The notes under the pieces are model-generated. The model saw only the letters and a list, made by a program, of their open reading frames with translations. It was not told the DNA's origin and made no database searches. A DNA stretch of 64,000 nt from Paludibacter sp. UBA6032 (GTDB lineage Bacteria; Bacteroidota; Bacteroidia; Bacteroidales; Paludibacteraceae), in assembly GCA_002427885.1 (NCBI GenBank), contig DIZI01000009.1, forward strand, positions 1 through 64,000. The letters run 5' to 3'. Numbering within the stretch: the first letter of the stretch is position 1; each line of letters begins with the position of its first letter. This document shows, piece by piece, positions 53,500 to 63,003 of this stretch. Made by a program: the position numbers and the translations under genes.

Positions 53500-54376
53500 A
53501 TGGTATAATGTAGGTATAATCAGAATTTCCTTTCCCATACCAAATACCAAAGCCCGGAGTGCTGATATTCGATTTAAGCGCTTCTTTTTCTCCGATAAAG
53601 TATATGTTACCAATACCTGTAGAAGCAGAGAAAAGAGTCAACGATTTAAAAAATTGTGTAGAAATACTGTCGATGGTGCTGAACTGAATTTGAATTGTAT
53701 CGCCTTTTGCAAAATAACTCCCTTCAGAGAAGCTGGAATCTTTTTCCGTCGGCCGGGGACTTATCGTAAAAGTATTGGACCCTGAAAGTGTAAATTCGGA
53801 ATTATAGAGAAAAGGCGAGTTGATATAATAATTATCTTTTCTCTTTTTTGTAGAAACCCTGTAGCTGTTTTTCAAAGAGGGATCGATATTGAAAGTCATA
53901 TACAGGATCCTTAATGAATCGTTACCTGAAACAGATAAAACAGTAAATTCATTTATTTTAGTCGCAGTTGGTATTGTTGTTTTTGCATGAATTGAATATC
54001 CGCTGTAATCAACAGTCAGGTAATATGTTTTACCTTCTTCACCTCTAATATCGGTTCCCCGGTACACATAGGGAGGAAAGTGGGTTTTATCCCAACCTGA
54101 AGTCAGAATCTCTGTTTTTGCTCCCACAGCCTGAGGGTTTAATGAATCGGAGATGGTCACTTTTGCAGTCCTGATAACATTCTCCAGTATGTTTACAGAG
54201 TCAACCTGTTTTGAAAGAGGCACATTCAACGATAAGTAGACTTTTGGAAATTCACCGTTGGATATATATCCCTCAACAATGATTTTTTGGGTGTATCCAT
54301 GTATCTCGTAATTTAAATCGGGGCGACAGGATATGAATACCACTGCAAGCAGGAAATAAATTGTATGTTTTTTCAT
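53498..54376 (-). CDS. DUF4249 family outer-membrane lipoprotein
   Basis: The ATG at 54376 (MKKHTIYFLLAVVFISC) gives a proper lipoprotein signal; the in-frame TTG two codons earlier adds nothing. The 292-residue protein fits DUF4249: an early IVEGYISNGEFPKVYLSLNVPL strand block, then GKTYYLTVDYSGYSIHAKTTIPT and a C-terminal IYFIGEKEALKSN region. DUF4249 lipoproteins are regularly encoded next to TonB-dependent receptors and may serve as their surface partner in place of SusD. The receptor gene is 10 bases upstream on the same strand. Confidence 0.82.
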   Translation of the reverse strand: MKKHTIYFLLAVVFISCRPDLNYEIHGYTQKIIVEGYISNGEFPKVYLSLNVPLSKQVDSVNILENVIRTAKVTISDSLNPQAVGAKTEILTSGWDKTHFPPYVYRGTDIRGEEGKTYYLTVDYSGYSIHAKTTIPTATKINEFTVLSVSGNDSLRILYMTFNIDPSLKNSYRVSTKKRKDNYYINSPFLYNSEFTLSGSNTFTISPRPTEKDSSFSEGSYFAKGDTIQIQFSTIDSISTQFFKSLTLFSASTGIGNIYFIGEKEALKSNISTPGFGIWYGKGNSDYTYIIP

Positions 54377-54386
54377 AATCAATAAA

Positions 54387-56564
54387 TTATAAACTAAATG
54401 TCCACGATACGGATGGTATAACCGGTAACAGATATTGCATTTTCATAGTCAGATTTTTGGAACTGAAATATACCTGAAACGGATTGGCACGGTTATATAA
54501 ATTGTAAATTGAGAAATTTATTTCCGAGTCAATACCTTTCTTTTTCTTCAGTTTATAGTTAGCTGAAATATCCAGACGATGATATGCCGGCATTTCAAAA
54601 GCGTTATATTTACCATATTCCATCACGTAGTTGCCGTCAATATAATACCAGCTTAGCGGAAGATTGAGGCGACTGCCTGAAGCATAAACGAATACTGCAG
54701 AGAAACTCCAGCGATTATTAAATTCGTACATTCCAATCACTGAAACATCATGCCTTCTGTCATTACGTGCCAAAAAAGGAATCCCAGCATTAATCTGATC
54801 AAATTGCCGGTAACTCCACGCCAGATTGTATGAAATCCAACCGGTAAACTTCCCCATGTGTTTACTTAATTTCCATTCGGTACCATAATTCCATCCTTTT
54901 CCAACCAATAGGTTTTTTTCAATCATATTGTTGGTAAAAGTTTCTGCAATTCCATTTTTGAATTCCAACTGGTTTTCCAAAGTTTTGTAATAGATTTCAG
55001 TACTAAATTCCCAACTGTTATTTGAAAAATTATGAAAATATCCACCTGACAAGTGCCAAGAACCCTGTGGTTTGACAAACAATGAAGCCGGGATCTGCAA
55101 ATCGGTTGGAATTCCGAATGAAAAAACAGGAATCTGGTTCAGGTACTGAATGTGCCTTGTCGCTGAAAGTTTCAGAGATGATTGGCCATTCAGCAGATAT
55201 CGGGAATAAAAGCGTGGCTCGACCCCGGAATAGGTCTTTATAATACTGTTGTTTTTATAGATGACATTGCCTGCTTCCTGAAAATTGGTATAAGGTCCGA
55301 TATGGGCATACAGATTTGCCCGGACTCCAATATTAAACTGCCAATTGTTCTTTGTCCATTCATCGCGGAAATAAACAGAAAGTTGTGTAGAATGAATGGT
55401 ATTGTGTTTATTATTAACTTCAACAGCCAGAATAGAGTCATTGTGCAGAAAGTGCGGAATTGCAGCATTATATGACATTTCAGTCCCAAATTTAAATTGA
55501 TGATTACCTGCAATATGAAAGAAATCGGCTTTGTAGTTGATATTATCAAACTGAGACCGTACATCCTGCAATGAATTGTACCAGTCGAAAGTTGACTGTA
55601 TATAGAATTTGGAATAATTCAGTTGATGGTTCATACTCCAATCGTCGTTGAAAATATGATTGAGTTGTAGCCCGACAGCCGTGTTTTGCCAAAAAGTACT
55701 GTTCCCGTTAATTTCGTACTTTTTAATCTCCTGAATTTTCAATTCATCTTTTCCGGTATATATATGTCCGGTGAGTTTGGTCCGCGGAGCCAGATTGTAA
55801 ATAAAACCAGCATTTGCATCCCAGAACTCATAGCTGTTTTGCGTGAGCGCACTGTCAATACCAAGCAAACTAAGTGTTGGAAGTATTATTGAGCTAATAT
55901 AACTACCACGTAGAGACGCATAAACTGAAAATCTTGAGTTAAGGGGAATTTGAGTTGATAAGCGGGAGGAAATAAGTCCGATTGATCCTTTGATCTTTAT
56001 TTTTTCAGGAATCCGGTTGATGGTCGTAATATCGACAATCGATGAAAGTCGTCCGCCGTACTCTGCAGGCATTCCTGATTTAATAAAGCGCATCTGGTCT
56101 ATTAAATCGGGATTGAAGACGGAAAACATACCCAACACATGTGTTGGATTTTGTATTAAAGTTCCGTTGAGTAGAATCAGGTTTTGGTCATTGTTTCCAC
56201 CGCGAACATACAAGCCGGAATTGGCTTCACCCGCCTGTGATACCCCACCCATGTACTGCAATGCCTTATAAGGATCACTTTCTCCGGCAAATTTTGGTAA
56301 TTGTTTCAGTTGTTCGACATCCACATTAATACCTGTCGATCCTGCTTTAATATTGGCTTCTTTTAAGTTCCCGGTTACCTGGATTTCCCGGATCTCAATT
56401 GTTTTATTAACTATGGATTTAGGATCCAGGGTATCGGAAATAAGTACATGCTTACTCTGAGCCGCGATATTTTGTAACGAGCCTGAGAGTGTGATAATCA
56501 AAAACCACAGTTCTATCGCGGACTTATATTTTCCGCTTATTTTTAGTGATTTAAATGTTGCCAA
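54387..56564 (-). CDS. TonB-dependent outer-membrane receptor
   Basis: A 725-residue receptor. The best start is TTG at 56564, because an in-frame stop lies just upstream and no ATG precedes the signal peptide (LWFLIITLSGSLQNIAAQ). The plug domain shows GINVDVEQLKQLPKFAGESD, MGGVSQAGEANSGLYVRGGNNDQNLILLNG and IKSGMPAEYGGRLSSIVDI. The rest is a 22-strand-type beta barrel ending in an aromatic residue near the C-terminus (VSWTFSL). It lacks the N-terminal carboxypeptidase-like extension that many related receptors carry. With the DUF4249 lipoprotein it forms a transport pair; the ligand is unknown. Confidence 0.88.
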   Translation of the reverse strand: MATFKSLKISGKYKSAIELWFLIITLSGSLQNIAAQSKHVLISDTLDPKSIVNKTIEIREIQVTGNLKEANIKAGSTGINVDVEQLKQLPKFAGESDPYKALQYMGGVSQAGEANSGLYVRGGNNDQNLILLNGTLIQNPTHVLGMFSVFNPDLIDQMRFIKSGMPAEYGGRLSSIVDITTINRIPEKIKIKGSIGLISSRLSTQIPLNSRFSVYASLRGSYISSIILPTLSLLGIDSALTQNSYEFWDANAGFIYNLAPRTKLTGHIYTGKDELKIQEIKKYEINGNSTFWQNTAVGLQLNHIFNDDWSMNHQLNYSKFYIQSTFDWYNSLQDVRSQFDNINYKADFFHIAGNHQFKFGTEMSYNAAIPHFLHNDSILAVEVNNKHNTIHSTQLSVYFRDEWTKNNWQFNIGVRANLYAHIGPYTNFQEAGNVIYKNNSIIKTYSGVEPRFYSRYLLNGQSSLKLSATRHIQYLNQIPVFSFGIPTDLQIPASLFVKPQGSWHLSGGYFHNFSNNSWEFSTEIYYKTLENQLEFKNGIAETFTNNMIEKNLLVGKGWNYGTEWKLSKHMGKFTGWISYNLAWSYRQFDQINAGIPFLARNDRRHDVSVIGMYEFNNRWSFSAVFVYASGSRLNLPLSWYYIDGNYVMEYGKYNAFEMPAYHRLDISANYKLKKKKGIDSEINFSIYNLYNRANPFQVYFSSKNLTMKMQYLLPVIPSVSWTFSL

Positions 56565-56589
56565 ACAACTTAATGTGGATTATGAATGA

Positions 56590-57660
56590 TTATACAACTT
56601 CAGCTTCCAGATTATTCGCACGGATTTTAATGTATATTGTCGATCCCGATTTGCTGCTGGCAGTCTGAACATAGCCCATCCCGATTCCCTTTTTGCTGTC
56701 GGGCAGCATGGTTCCGGATGTAACATGTCCGATAACTTCATCGTTTTCATTTACAATCTCGTAACCGTGACGTGGAATTCCCCGTTCTTTTAATTCAAAC
56801 CGTACCAATTTCCTGCTTACGCCACCGGATTTTTGTTTTTCGAGCAACGGACGGTCGATAAAGTTTTTTCCGTATGAAAATTTGGTAATCCAGCCTAAAC
56901 CGGCTTCTATAGGTGAGGTTGTATCATCAATATCATTCCCGTACAGGCAAAAACCTTTTTCGAGACGTAAGGTATCGCGGGCTCCCAATCCAATTGGTTT
57001 TAAACCGTATGCTCTGCCAACTTCGAAAAGTGCATCCCATATTTTTTGACCGTATTCAGGGTAAAAATAGATTTCAAAACCACCTGCACCGGTATAACCT
57101 GTATTCGAAAGAATTACTTCATCAACTCCGGCAAATCCACCAACGGCAAATCCGTAATACGGAATTTGAGAAAGATCGGTTTTTGTGAGTTTCTGAAGCA
57201 TTTCTGTAGCTTTGGGTCCCTGTACGGCCAGTTGCGCCATATGATCGGAAGCATTTTCGAGAATGGCACCTTCCGTATTATTACTGACACACCAGTTCCA
57301 GTCTTTTTCAATATTTGATGCATTGACAACGAGCAGGTATTTGTTTACATCATAATGATACACCAGCAAATCGTCAACAATTCCGCCTTTTCCATTCGGG
57401 AAACAGGAATATTGAATTTTCCCGATTGGAATAACAGAGACATCATTGGAAGTCACCTTTTGTAAAAAAGGGAAAGCATTTTCACCTTTCACCCAAAATT
57501 CACCCATGTGTGAAACATCAAAAACACCAACGCCGTTGCGTACTGTCAAATGTTCGTCCGAAATGCCGGTAGTATATTCGATCGGCATATTATAACCTGC
57601 AAATTCATGCATTTTAGCCCCTAATGCTATGTGGATGTCTGTGAAAGGAGTACTCTTCAT
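56590..57660 (-). CDS. gcvT: glycine cleavage system T protein (aminomethyltransferase)
   Basis: A 356-residue protein matching GcvT throughout: KMHEFAGYNMPIEY at the start, GVFDVSHMGEFWVKG, KIQYSCFPNGKGGIVDDLLVYH, NTGYTGAGGFEIYFY, and the C-terminal LRLEKGFCLYGNDID and GIGMGYV. It transfers the methylene group from the lipoylated H protein to tetrahydrofolate in glycine breakdown. The gcvH and gcvP genes are not in the window. The threonine aldolase gene, which makes glycine, is distant. The TonB receptor gene starts 25 bases downstream and may be read from the same transcript. Confidence 0.95.
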   Translation of the reverse strand: MKSTPFTDIHIALGAKMHEFAGYNMPIEYTTGISDEHLTVRNGVGVFDVSHMGEFWVKGENAFPFLQKVTSNDVSVIPIGKIQYSCFPNGKGGIVDDLLVYHYDVNKYLLVVNASNIEKDWNWCVSNNTEGAILENASDHMAQLAVQGPKATEMLQKLTKTDLSQIPYYGFAVGGFAGVDEVILSNTGYTGAGGFEIYFYPEYGQKIWDALFEVGRAYGLKPIGLGARDTLRLEKGFCLYGNDIDDTTSPIEAGLGWITKFSYGKNFIDRPLLEKQKSGGVSRKLVRFELKERGIPRHGYEIVNENDEVIGHVTSGTMLPDSKKGIGMGYVQTASSKSGSTIYIKIRANNLEAEVV

Positions 57661-57759
57661 TACTTTAATTTATTCTGAAGTTATTTAATTTTTATTCAAT
57701 CGTTTATGATCGTTGATAAGTCGTTTTTTATTGATAGTTCCAGTATCTTGGAGGTAAAT

Positions 57760-58983
57760 TTATTTCTTTGCCAGGTTTTCAATGATTCTTATAATCACCA
57801 GCATAGCTTTTTCCATAGACTGAACGGGAACATATTCAAAGCGCCCGTGGAAGTTATGTCCACCTGCAAAGATATTTGGGCATGGCAGACCTTCGTATGA
57901 TAAACGGGCACCGTCTGTTCCTCCACGAATCGGTTTTACATCTGGTATAACTCCAACCTGTTTCATGGCTTCAAAAGCCTCATCGATAATGTGCATAACC
58001 GGTTCGATTTTTTCACGCATGTTGTAATACTGGTCATGCATTTCCAATTCTGCCGTATCAGGCCCAAATTCCGCATTAATCTTATTAACCAGATGCTCGA
58101 ATTCTTTTTTCCGACGATCGAAGCGGTCCCGGTCATGATCCCTGATAATATAGCTTAGGGTCGATTTTTCAACTGTTCCTTCCATATTTGTCAGGTGATA
58201 AAATCCTTCGTAATCCTTGGTGTGTTCAGGGGTTTCGTGGCGTGGAATCATCCCGATAAACTGATTGGCAATACGCATGGAATTAACCATTTTATGCAGT
58301 GCATACCCGGGATGCACATTAATTCCTTTAAAATGAACTTTTGCCCCGGCCGCATTGAAATTTTCAAACTCCAGTTCGCCTATTTCACCGCCATCCATGG
58401 TATAAGCCCAGTCGGCACCAAATTTAGCAACATCGAAATGATCGGCACCCTGTCCGATTTCTTCATCAGGGGTAAACCCAACGCGAATTTTACCGTGTTT
58501 GATTTCAGGATGAGCAATCAGGTACTCCATGGCAGTAACTATTTCGGCCAAACCTGCTTTATCGTCGGCTCCAAGCAAAGTCGTACCATCAGTAACGATG
58601 ATATCCTGTCCTTTATATTGCTTGATTTCCGGATATTTCAGTGTTTCGAAAACAATATTCTGCTCCTCATTCAATACAATGTCATTTCCATCGTAATTAT
58701 ATACTATGCGGGGTTTCACATTTTTCCCACTCATATCCGGACTCGTATCCATATGCGAAATAAATCCGATTGTCGGAATATTTTTATCGATATTAGCCGG
58801 CAAAGTGGCCATCACATAGCCATTTTTGTCCAGATCGACTTCCTGCAATCCAATGGATTTCAATTCTTCGACAAGGTATTTGGCAAAAGTTATCTGCCCC
58901 GGTGTGCTGGGCGTCATATTGGTGTTTTCGTCAGAAGTAGTTGTGAAACTGACGTATTTCAGGAAACGATTGGTTATATTCAT
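57760..58983 (-). CDS. pepT: tripeptide aminopeptidase (peptidase T)
   Basis: A 407-residue M20B peptidase. Zinc ligands and catalytic residues sit in IGFISHMDTSPD (His, Asp), LGADDKAGLAEIV (bridging Asp), FTPDEEIGQGADHFD (catalytic Glu and ligand Glu), YTMDGGEIGELEFE and RGGTDGARLSYEGLPCPNIFAGGHNFHGRFE. It removes N-terminal residues from tripeptides in the cytoplasm. Length and order are normal. A -7 box (TATTTTTG on the minus strand) lies at 59007-59014 with a TTTG 16 bases further out. Confidence 0.95.
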   Translation of the reverse strand: MNITNRFLKYVSFTTTSDENTNMTPSTPGQITFAKYLVEELKSIGLQEVDLDKNGYVMATLPANIDKNIPTIGFISHMDTSPDMSGKNVKPRIVYNYDGNDIVLNEEQNIVFETLKYPEIKQYKGQDIIVTDGTTLLGADDKAGLAEIVTAMEYLIAHPEIKHGKIRVGFTPDEEIGQGADHFDVAKFGADWAYTMDGGEIGELEFENFNAAGAKVHFKGINVHPGYALHKMVNSMRIANQFIGMIPRHETPEHTKDYEGFYHLTNMEGTVEKSTLSYIIRDHDRDRFDRRKKEFEHLVNKINAEFGPDTAELEMHDQYYNMREKIEPVMHIIDEAFEAMKQVGVIPDVKPIRGGTDGARLSYEGLPCPNIFAGGHNFHGRFEYVPVQSMEKAMLVIIRIIENLAKK

Positions 58984-59006
58984 ACTGTTTTATATATAAT
59001 TGGTCA

Positions 59007-59034
59007 CAAAAATACAGAAAAAAAGGTATACAAA
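59007..59034 (-). promoter_or_regulatory. promoter of pepT
   Basis: Minus strand: TTTG (59034-59031), 16-base spacer, TATTTTTG (59014-59007). The spacer is shorter than the usual 19. Confidence 0.5.
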
Positions 59035-59322
59035 TTCATTTCGGAAGCATTTTTTATTAATAGGCCATTCATTTAAAATCTTAATATTAATATTAGAATA
59101 TTTACAGGCATTTTTCTTTCAATTAATTACTAAGTGCGTTTGTAATATGCCAATTTATCATTGAATGTAAAGGGCAGTAAATAAAAAAAATAATTGACTG
59201 AGGAGGACTGACTGGCATTCATCTTTTTTCGTCCATATAACTGTGATAAAATTTAAGAGCCCGCAGAATAACACGAATTAACGTGAGCCAGTGATAAGTT
59301 AATTTGAAAATGTGCTAATTTG

Positions 59323-59338
59323 TCCCGATACTATCGGG
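59323..59338. repeat. CCCGATACTATCGGG palindrome
   Basis: A single diverged member of the CCCGATAGCTATCGGG family clustered at 479-615. It lies in a 586-base gene-free AT-rich interval (58984-59569), in which I see nothing else. Confidence 0.55.
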
Positions 59339-59569
59339 ATTGGAAATGAAAAGAATCAAAGAATTACAATTCATTCAATACGTCAGAATTGGCTTAACAT
59401 AACACTAAATATAATCAGAAACCTAATTTAAAGAAATATCAAACTTTCTGTTTCCGTAGGGAATTTATATCAATAGATTGTGTCCATTCTAATAATAAAT
59501 TACCGGGGAAAATCATTCAAAATGAAGATGATTATCAATTGATATTCAAGTCTTGACTGACTATATTTC

Positions 59570-59800
59570 TTATTTCGATTTTATTTTGCCGCTTAAATAA
59601 GCAACTAATGAATAGACGGCAGCAATGATGATAAGATTAAACACGAAATTAATCAGTGTGTCACTTACAGAATGTGAACGTCTGTCTATATCAATAAAAG
59701 TATAAACGGCATAAATAAGTCCGGATAATAGCATTATCCAACCAATCAGGGATGTTGGAACAAAGAATATACCTTTGCGCTTGAATAGTGGTGATTTCAT
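59570..59800 (-). CDS. small membrane protein
   Basis: A 76-residue protein with two membrane segments (about 14-34 and 46-68) separated by a charged loop containing DIDRRSHSVSDT, and a short basic C-terminus. Related short proteins occur in Bacteroidota, but no function is known. It starts 11 bases after the DUF1801-like gene and probably shares its transcript. Confidence 0.65.
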   Translation of the reverse strand: MKSPLFKRKGIFFVPTSLIGWIMLLSGLIYAVYTFIDIDRRSHSVSDTLINFVFNLIIIAAVYSLVAYLSGKIKSK

Positions 59801-59811
59801 ATTGCACTGAT

Positions 59812-60222
59812 TTACTGTTTTTTCGTTTTGCGTGAGTTCAAATAATCTTCCTTCATTTTCAAAAGATCAATCGTTGAACAGTCAATAATTAATTCTCTGA
59901 TTATTTCTAAAGGCATATCACTCTCGTTGATGAAATTGATACAGCCCTTCTGAAATTTTGCCTTCAATAAAAGAGTCTTATATTTTGCGTTCAAGGTAGT
60001 TGATCCGTAAATTGGCAGGACATGTAATGACATGTAGTTCTTAACACCGGCAAGCCCGTATTTCATGGTACCTTTTCCTTTATAAATAATCATCTCTATT
60101 CCCATCATTGATTCTACTCCGGCTATTACAGTTTTATCATTTGCAATAATGGTTTCATGGATAGTTGTCATTATGGCTTGTCTTTTTACCGGTTGATTTG
60201 ATATGTATGTATTAATTTCCAC
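59812..60222 (-). CDS. DUF1801 (YdhG-like) protein
   Basis: A 136-residue cytoplasmic protein. The GTG at 60222 is preferred because its N-terminus (INTYISNQPVKRQAIMTTIHETI) matches the family's first helices; an internal ATG at residue 18 would remove them. The core GIEMIIYKGKGTMKYGLAGVKNYMSLHVLP and the helix ending LLKMKEDYLNSR fit DUF1801, which has a YdhG-like fold of unknown biochemical role. It lies between a cupin gene and a small membrane protein gene on the same strand. Confidence 0.7.
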   Translation of the reverse strand: MEINTYISNQPVKRQAIMTTIHETIIANDKTVIAGVESMMGIEMIIYKGKGTMKYGLAGVKNYMSLHVLPIYGSTTLNAKYKTLLLKAKFQKGCINFINESDMPLEIIRELIIDCSTIDLLKMKEDYLNSRKTKKQ

Positions 60223-60241
60223 AGGATTTTTATTTTGTGTG

Positions 60242-60745
60242 TTAAACCCTGTTCTTTAGTTTGCCCCATTTTTCTACAATATCCGTTTCTCCTTCGAAAT
60301 AATCCACTTGCGATTCCATTTTAAATACCTCATTGGATGGAGCTAACAGTATTTTTCCCGAATCGGGATATTCGCAGAAATCATATCCGATAAAGGTACG
60401 GACATCGAGATAGATACACGGTTCCGTTCCATGATTGTAAAACTGATGGGCGCCTGATTCTCCCATTTCGAAGAAGACAATATCGCCATTCGAAACCACC
60501 TCAAGTCCAACGGGTGATCTCAACGTCATGGATCCTGATACAATCATAAATAATTCTTCCGCGTACCGGTGAAAATGGTAGGGAGCCGAAAATTGTCCCG
60601 GATTTAATGACCTCAAATCGAAGTTCAGGTTTTGCGGATGTATACCTGCATTCGTTCTTGACACATCGGTGAAGAGACGGAAGTTGTCAATTTTGCCGGG
60701 GTTTTCCTGAAACTCCCTTTTATCTCCTTTTAAAATTGTAGCCAT
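60242..60745 (-). CDS. cupin-domain protein
   Basis: The start is taken at the ATG at 60745 (MATILKGDKREF); the longer frame adds 17 residues with no family support. The 167-residue protein has a single cupin barrel: motif 1 in PYHFHRYAEELFMIVSGSMTL, with two His and a Glu as metal ligands, and motif 2 in GESGAHQFYNHG. Such small cupins include isomerases and dioxygenases; substrate is unknown. The DUF1801-like gene follows after 19 bases. Confidence 0.8.
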   Translation of the reverse strand: MATILKGDKREFQENPGKIDNFRLFTDVSRTNAGIHPQNLNFDLRSLNPGQFSAPYHFHRYAEELFMIVSGSMTLRSPVGLEVVSNGDIVFFEMGESGAHQFYNHGTEPCIYLDVRTFIGYDFCEYPDSGKILLAPSNEVFKMESQVDYFEGETDIVEKWGKLKNRV

Positions 60746-60840
60746 GTGACGGAGTATTAAGTTTGTATTTTTAGAAAATACTATAACAATATTCACACAC
60801 CGGAAGTTTTTATTTAGTTGCCATTAACGAACAAAACAAT

Positions 60841-60871
60841 CCGCCCCCGGCGTTTGGAGCGTCAGGGGCGG
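60841..60871. repeat. GC-rich imperfect hairpin
   Basis: CCGCCCC (60841-60847) pairs with GGGGCGG (60865-60871), with a partly paired interior. It stands out in AT-rich DNA. It lies between the cupin gene (divergent end) and the kinase gene; it may be an interspersed repeat. No T-run is present. Confidence 0.5.
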
Positions 60872-61031
60872 GGAGAGAGGGGGAATAGTGATGAATGCAA
60901 ATCTGTGTTGTTAGCTTATAATGTGCTCTTTCCGCAAACTGTATATCTTCAAACCTAAATGAAATAATCGTCTGGTTCTACTTCATAACAAGCATTCTAC
61001 AAATAATTTCATCTTTATCGTTAACAAAATG

Positions 61032-62498
61032 TCAGATTGTCTGATAAGGTATTTCCACTTTCACACTTGTTCCTTTACCCACTTTACTTGTAATATCCAA
61101 ATTACCGTCCAATAAAAAAACCCGTTCTTTCATGCCAATCAAACCGTACGAATCTTGCCGACCTTTGTTATTCTCATCAAACCCAACTCCATTATCAAAA
61201 ACTTTAAGTACCAATTTGCCGGCAGGATTTGATAATTGTACCGTCACCAAAGTTGCCTTGGCGTGTTTGATAATATTATTGAGTGCTTCTTGGAGTATTC
61301 GAAATAATGCAACTGACTGTTCCAAATCAATATTAAGGTTCATAATTGCACTTTCAAACCGACTGTTTATATGGTGTGTTTCCTCAAAGTCACGCAAGTA
61401 TGATTTACATGCTTCTTCAAACCCCAACAATTCAATCAATTCGGGTCGTAGACCATTCATAATCCTTCGAGCCGATTTAATGGTTTTTTCAACCAGACCG
61501 GTAAGATCATTCAGTTTAGATAGTAGTTCTTCCGAAGTGGTAGCTTCGATTCCTTTCGACAATTTTTTTTCAAACATGCCCAAGTCAATTTTCAAAGCAA
61601 CTAAAATTTGACCGAGATCATCATGTATTTCGCGGGCCAATGCTATTTTTTCTTCTTCCCGGACATGTTGGAGATGCGTTGCAAATTTTCTTAATTCTTG
61701 CTGAGAATTATTCAAAGCTTCCTCCGACTGCTTTTGTTCCGTAATATCGAGATTAAATGTCTGATAATGCTTGACCCCATCCCACAGGACTTCTTTTCTC
61801 CAAACTTTTATGTAGCGGATTTCCGCGTTTTTACGTATAATACTTACCTCATAATCAAATATATCATGCCCATTTTTTCTTTTTTCTTTTCTTATCTGAT
61901 GTTGAACATAACTTTCGGGAGTGTGTCTGTTTATTGCCGGTATACATCTGAATTCTTCCAGACTGTTATATTCATAAATATCAAGGAAGGCTTTATTTAC
62001 ATAAATTGTTTCTCCTTCGATGGAAATAATACGTATCCCCAAAGGAGATTCTGAAATGGAACGATGGTAATTTTCTTCCGATTGGAGAAATGTTTTCTCC
62101 GTTCGTTTACGATTAATTTCAAGCTCATTTTCGTGCAGGGCTCTTTTAATTGCGGGAACCAGACGCTCAAGTTTGTCCTTGAGCACGTAATCTGTTGCTC
62201 CGTTTACCATCGATTCAATAGCGGCATCTTCTCCCATTGTTCCTGTAACAAATAGGAAGGGTGTGTAAGGATAGTTTTCTCTTACCAACTTCAACGCTTC
62301 GTTGCCATTATAATCAGGCAGGTGATTATCGGATAATATGATGTCGATCTTTTCAGTTTCCAGGATATTTATAAAATCCTTTTCGTTATCAGCCAAAAAA
62401 TATTCATGTGCAATACCTCCACCCTCAATAATTGAGTGGATTAATTCAAAATCTTTTAATGAATCTTCGAGATGTAGAACTTTTATAATATTCTCCAT
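61032..62498 (-). CDS. receiver-PAS-histidine kinase (NarX-type)
   Basis: A 488-residue soluble signalling protein. Residues 1-125 are a receiver (VLHLEDSLKDFEL, phosphoacceptor aspartate in IILSDNHLPDYNG, LKDKLERLVPA). Residues about 140-260 are a PAS/PAC sensor (SPLGIRIISIEGETIYVNKAFLDIYE). Residues about 275-375 are a HisKA_3 dimerisation domain with the phosphorylated histidine in LAREIHDDLGQ, followed by a HATPase (about 395-488, DNGVGFDENNKG and YGLIGMKERV). Having a receiver at the N-terminus suggests it is a relay step. It is preceded by a stand-alone receiver and another kinase on the same strand, which probably feed it. Confidence 0.9.
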   Translation of the reverse strand: MENIIKVLHLEDSLKDFELIHSIIEGGGIAHEYFLADNEKDFINILETEKIDIILSDNHLPDYNGNEALKLVRENYPYTPFLFVTGTMGEDAAIESMVNGATDYVLKDKLERLVPAIKRALHENELEINRKRTEKTFLQSEENYHRSISESPLGIRIISIEGETIYVNKAFLDIYEYNSLEEFRCIPAINRHTPESYVQHQIRKEKRKNGHDIFDYEVSIIRKNAEIRYIKVWRKEVLWDGVKHYQTFNLDITEQKQSEEALNNSQQELRKFATHLQHVREEEKIALAREIHDDLGQILVALKIDLGMFEKKLSKGIEATTSEELLSKLNDLTGLVEKTIKSARRIMNGLRPELIELLGFEEACKSYLRDFEETHHINSRFESAIMNLNIDLEQSVALFRILQEALNNIIKHAKATLVTVQLSNPAGKLVLKVFDNGVGFDENNKGRQDSYGLIGMKERVFLLDGNLDITSKVGKGTSVKVEIPYQTI

Positions 62499-62535
62499 GG
62501 TTGTAAGTATAAATCGAACTTTAAATTTAATCTGA

Positions 62536-62982
62536 TTACATAATTGAAGGTGGTAGTTGATTGATAACAGCCCAATATTGTCCCAACGCTTTAATCGCTT
62601 CTATAAACTGAACAATATCAACCGGTTTAACCACATAAGAATTAGCCCCAAGCTTGTAACTTTCAACCAGGTCTTTTTCTTCGCCGGATGATGTGACCAT
62701 GATAACCGGGATGAACTTAAATTTAGGATCGGTGCGAATGTATTTAAGCACTTCTATTCCATTCATCCGGGGCATTTTTATATCCAACAGTATAACAGCA
62801 GGATTGCCGTTTCTATAACCGGCAAATTTGCCGCGTTTATGCAGATAGTCTAATGCCTCTACTCCATCTTCAGCAACAACCACTAAGTTTGCAAGATTTT
62901 TTTCAGAAAGGGCAGCGATGGTAAGCTCAACATCTTTGGGACTGTCGTCGACAATCAGGATTGTTTTCAGGTCTGTGTTCAT
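62536..62982 (-). CDS. stand-alone response regulator receiver (Rcp1-like)
   Basis: A 148-residue single receiver domain: acidic pair in ILIVDDSPKDVEL, phosphoacceptor aspartate in VILLDIKMPRMNG, conserved threonine in VIMVTSSGEEKD and lysine in YVVKPVD. It has no output domain. The long loop after strand 3 (YLHKRGKFAGYRNGNP) is typical of Rcp1-type regulators that pair with phytochrome-like kinases. It sits 21 bases downstream of the partial kinase gene, its likely partner, and 37 bases before the hybrid kinase gene. Confidence 0.92.
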   Translation of the reverse strand: MNTDLKTILIVDDSPKDVELTIAALSEKNLANLVVVAEDGVEALDYLHKRGKFAGYRNGNPAVILLDIKMPRMNGIEVLKYIRTDPKFKFIPVIMVTSSGEEKDLVESYKLGANSYVVKPVDIVQFIEAIKALGQYWAVINQLPPSIM

Positions 62983-63003
62983 AACTTGATTTTTTTATAT
63001 TAT

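Noticed and set aside
58195..59076. 293-residue plus-strand frame
   Set aside because: It is antisense to the well-supported pepT gene and has shadow-like composition.
61132..62255. Plus-strand frames across the hybrid kinase gene
   Set aside because: They are shadows of the receiver-PAS-kinase gene on the minus strand.
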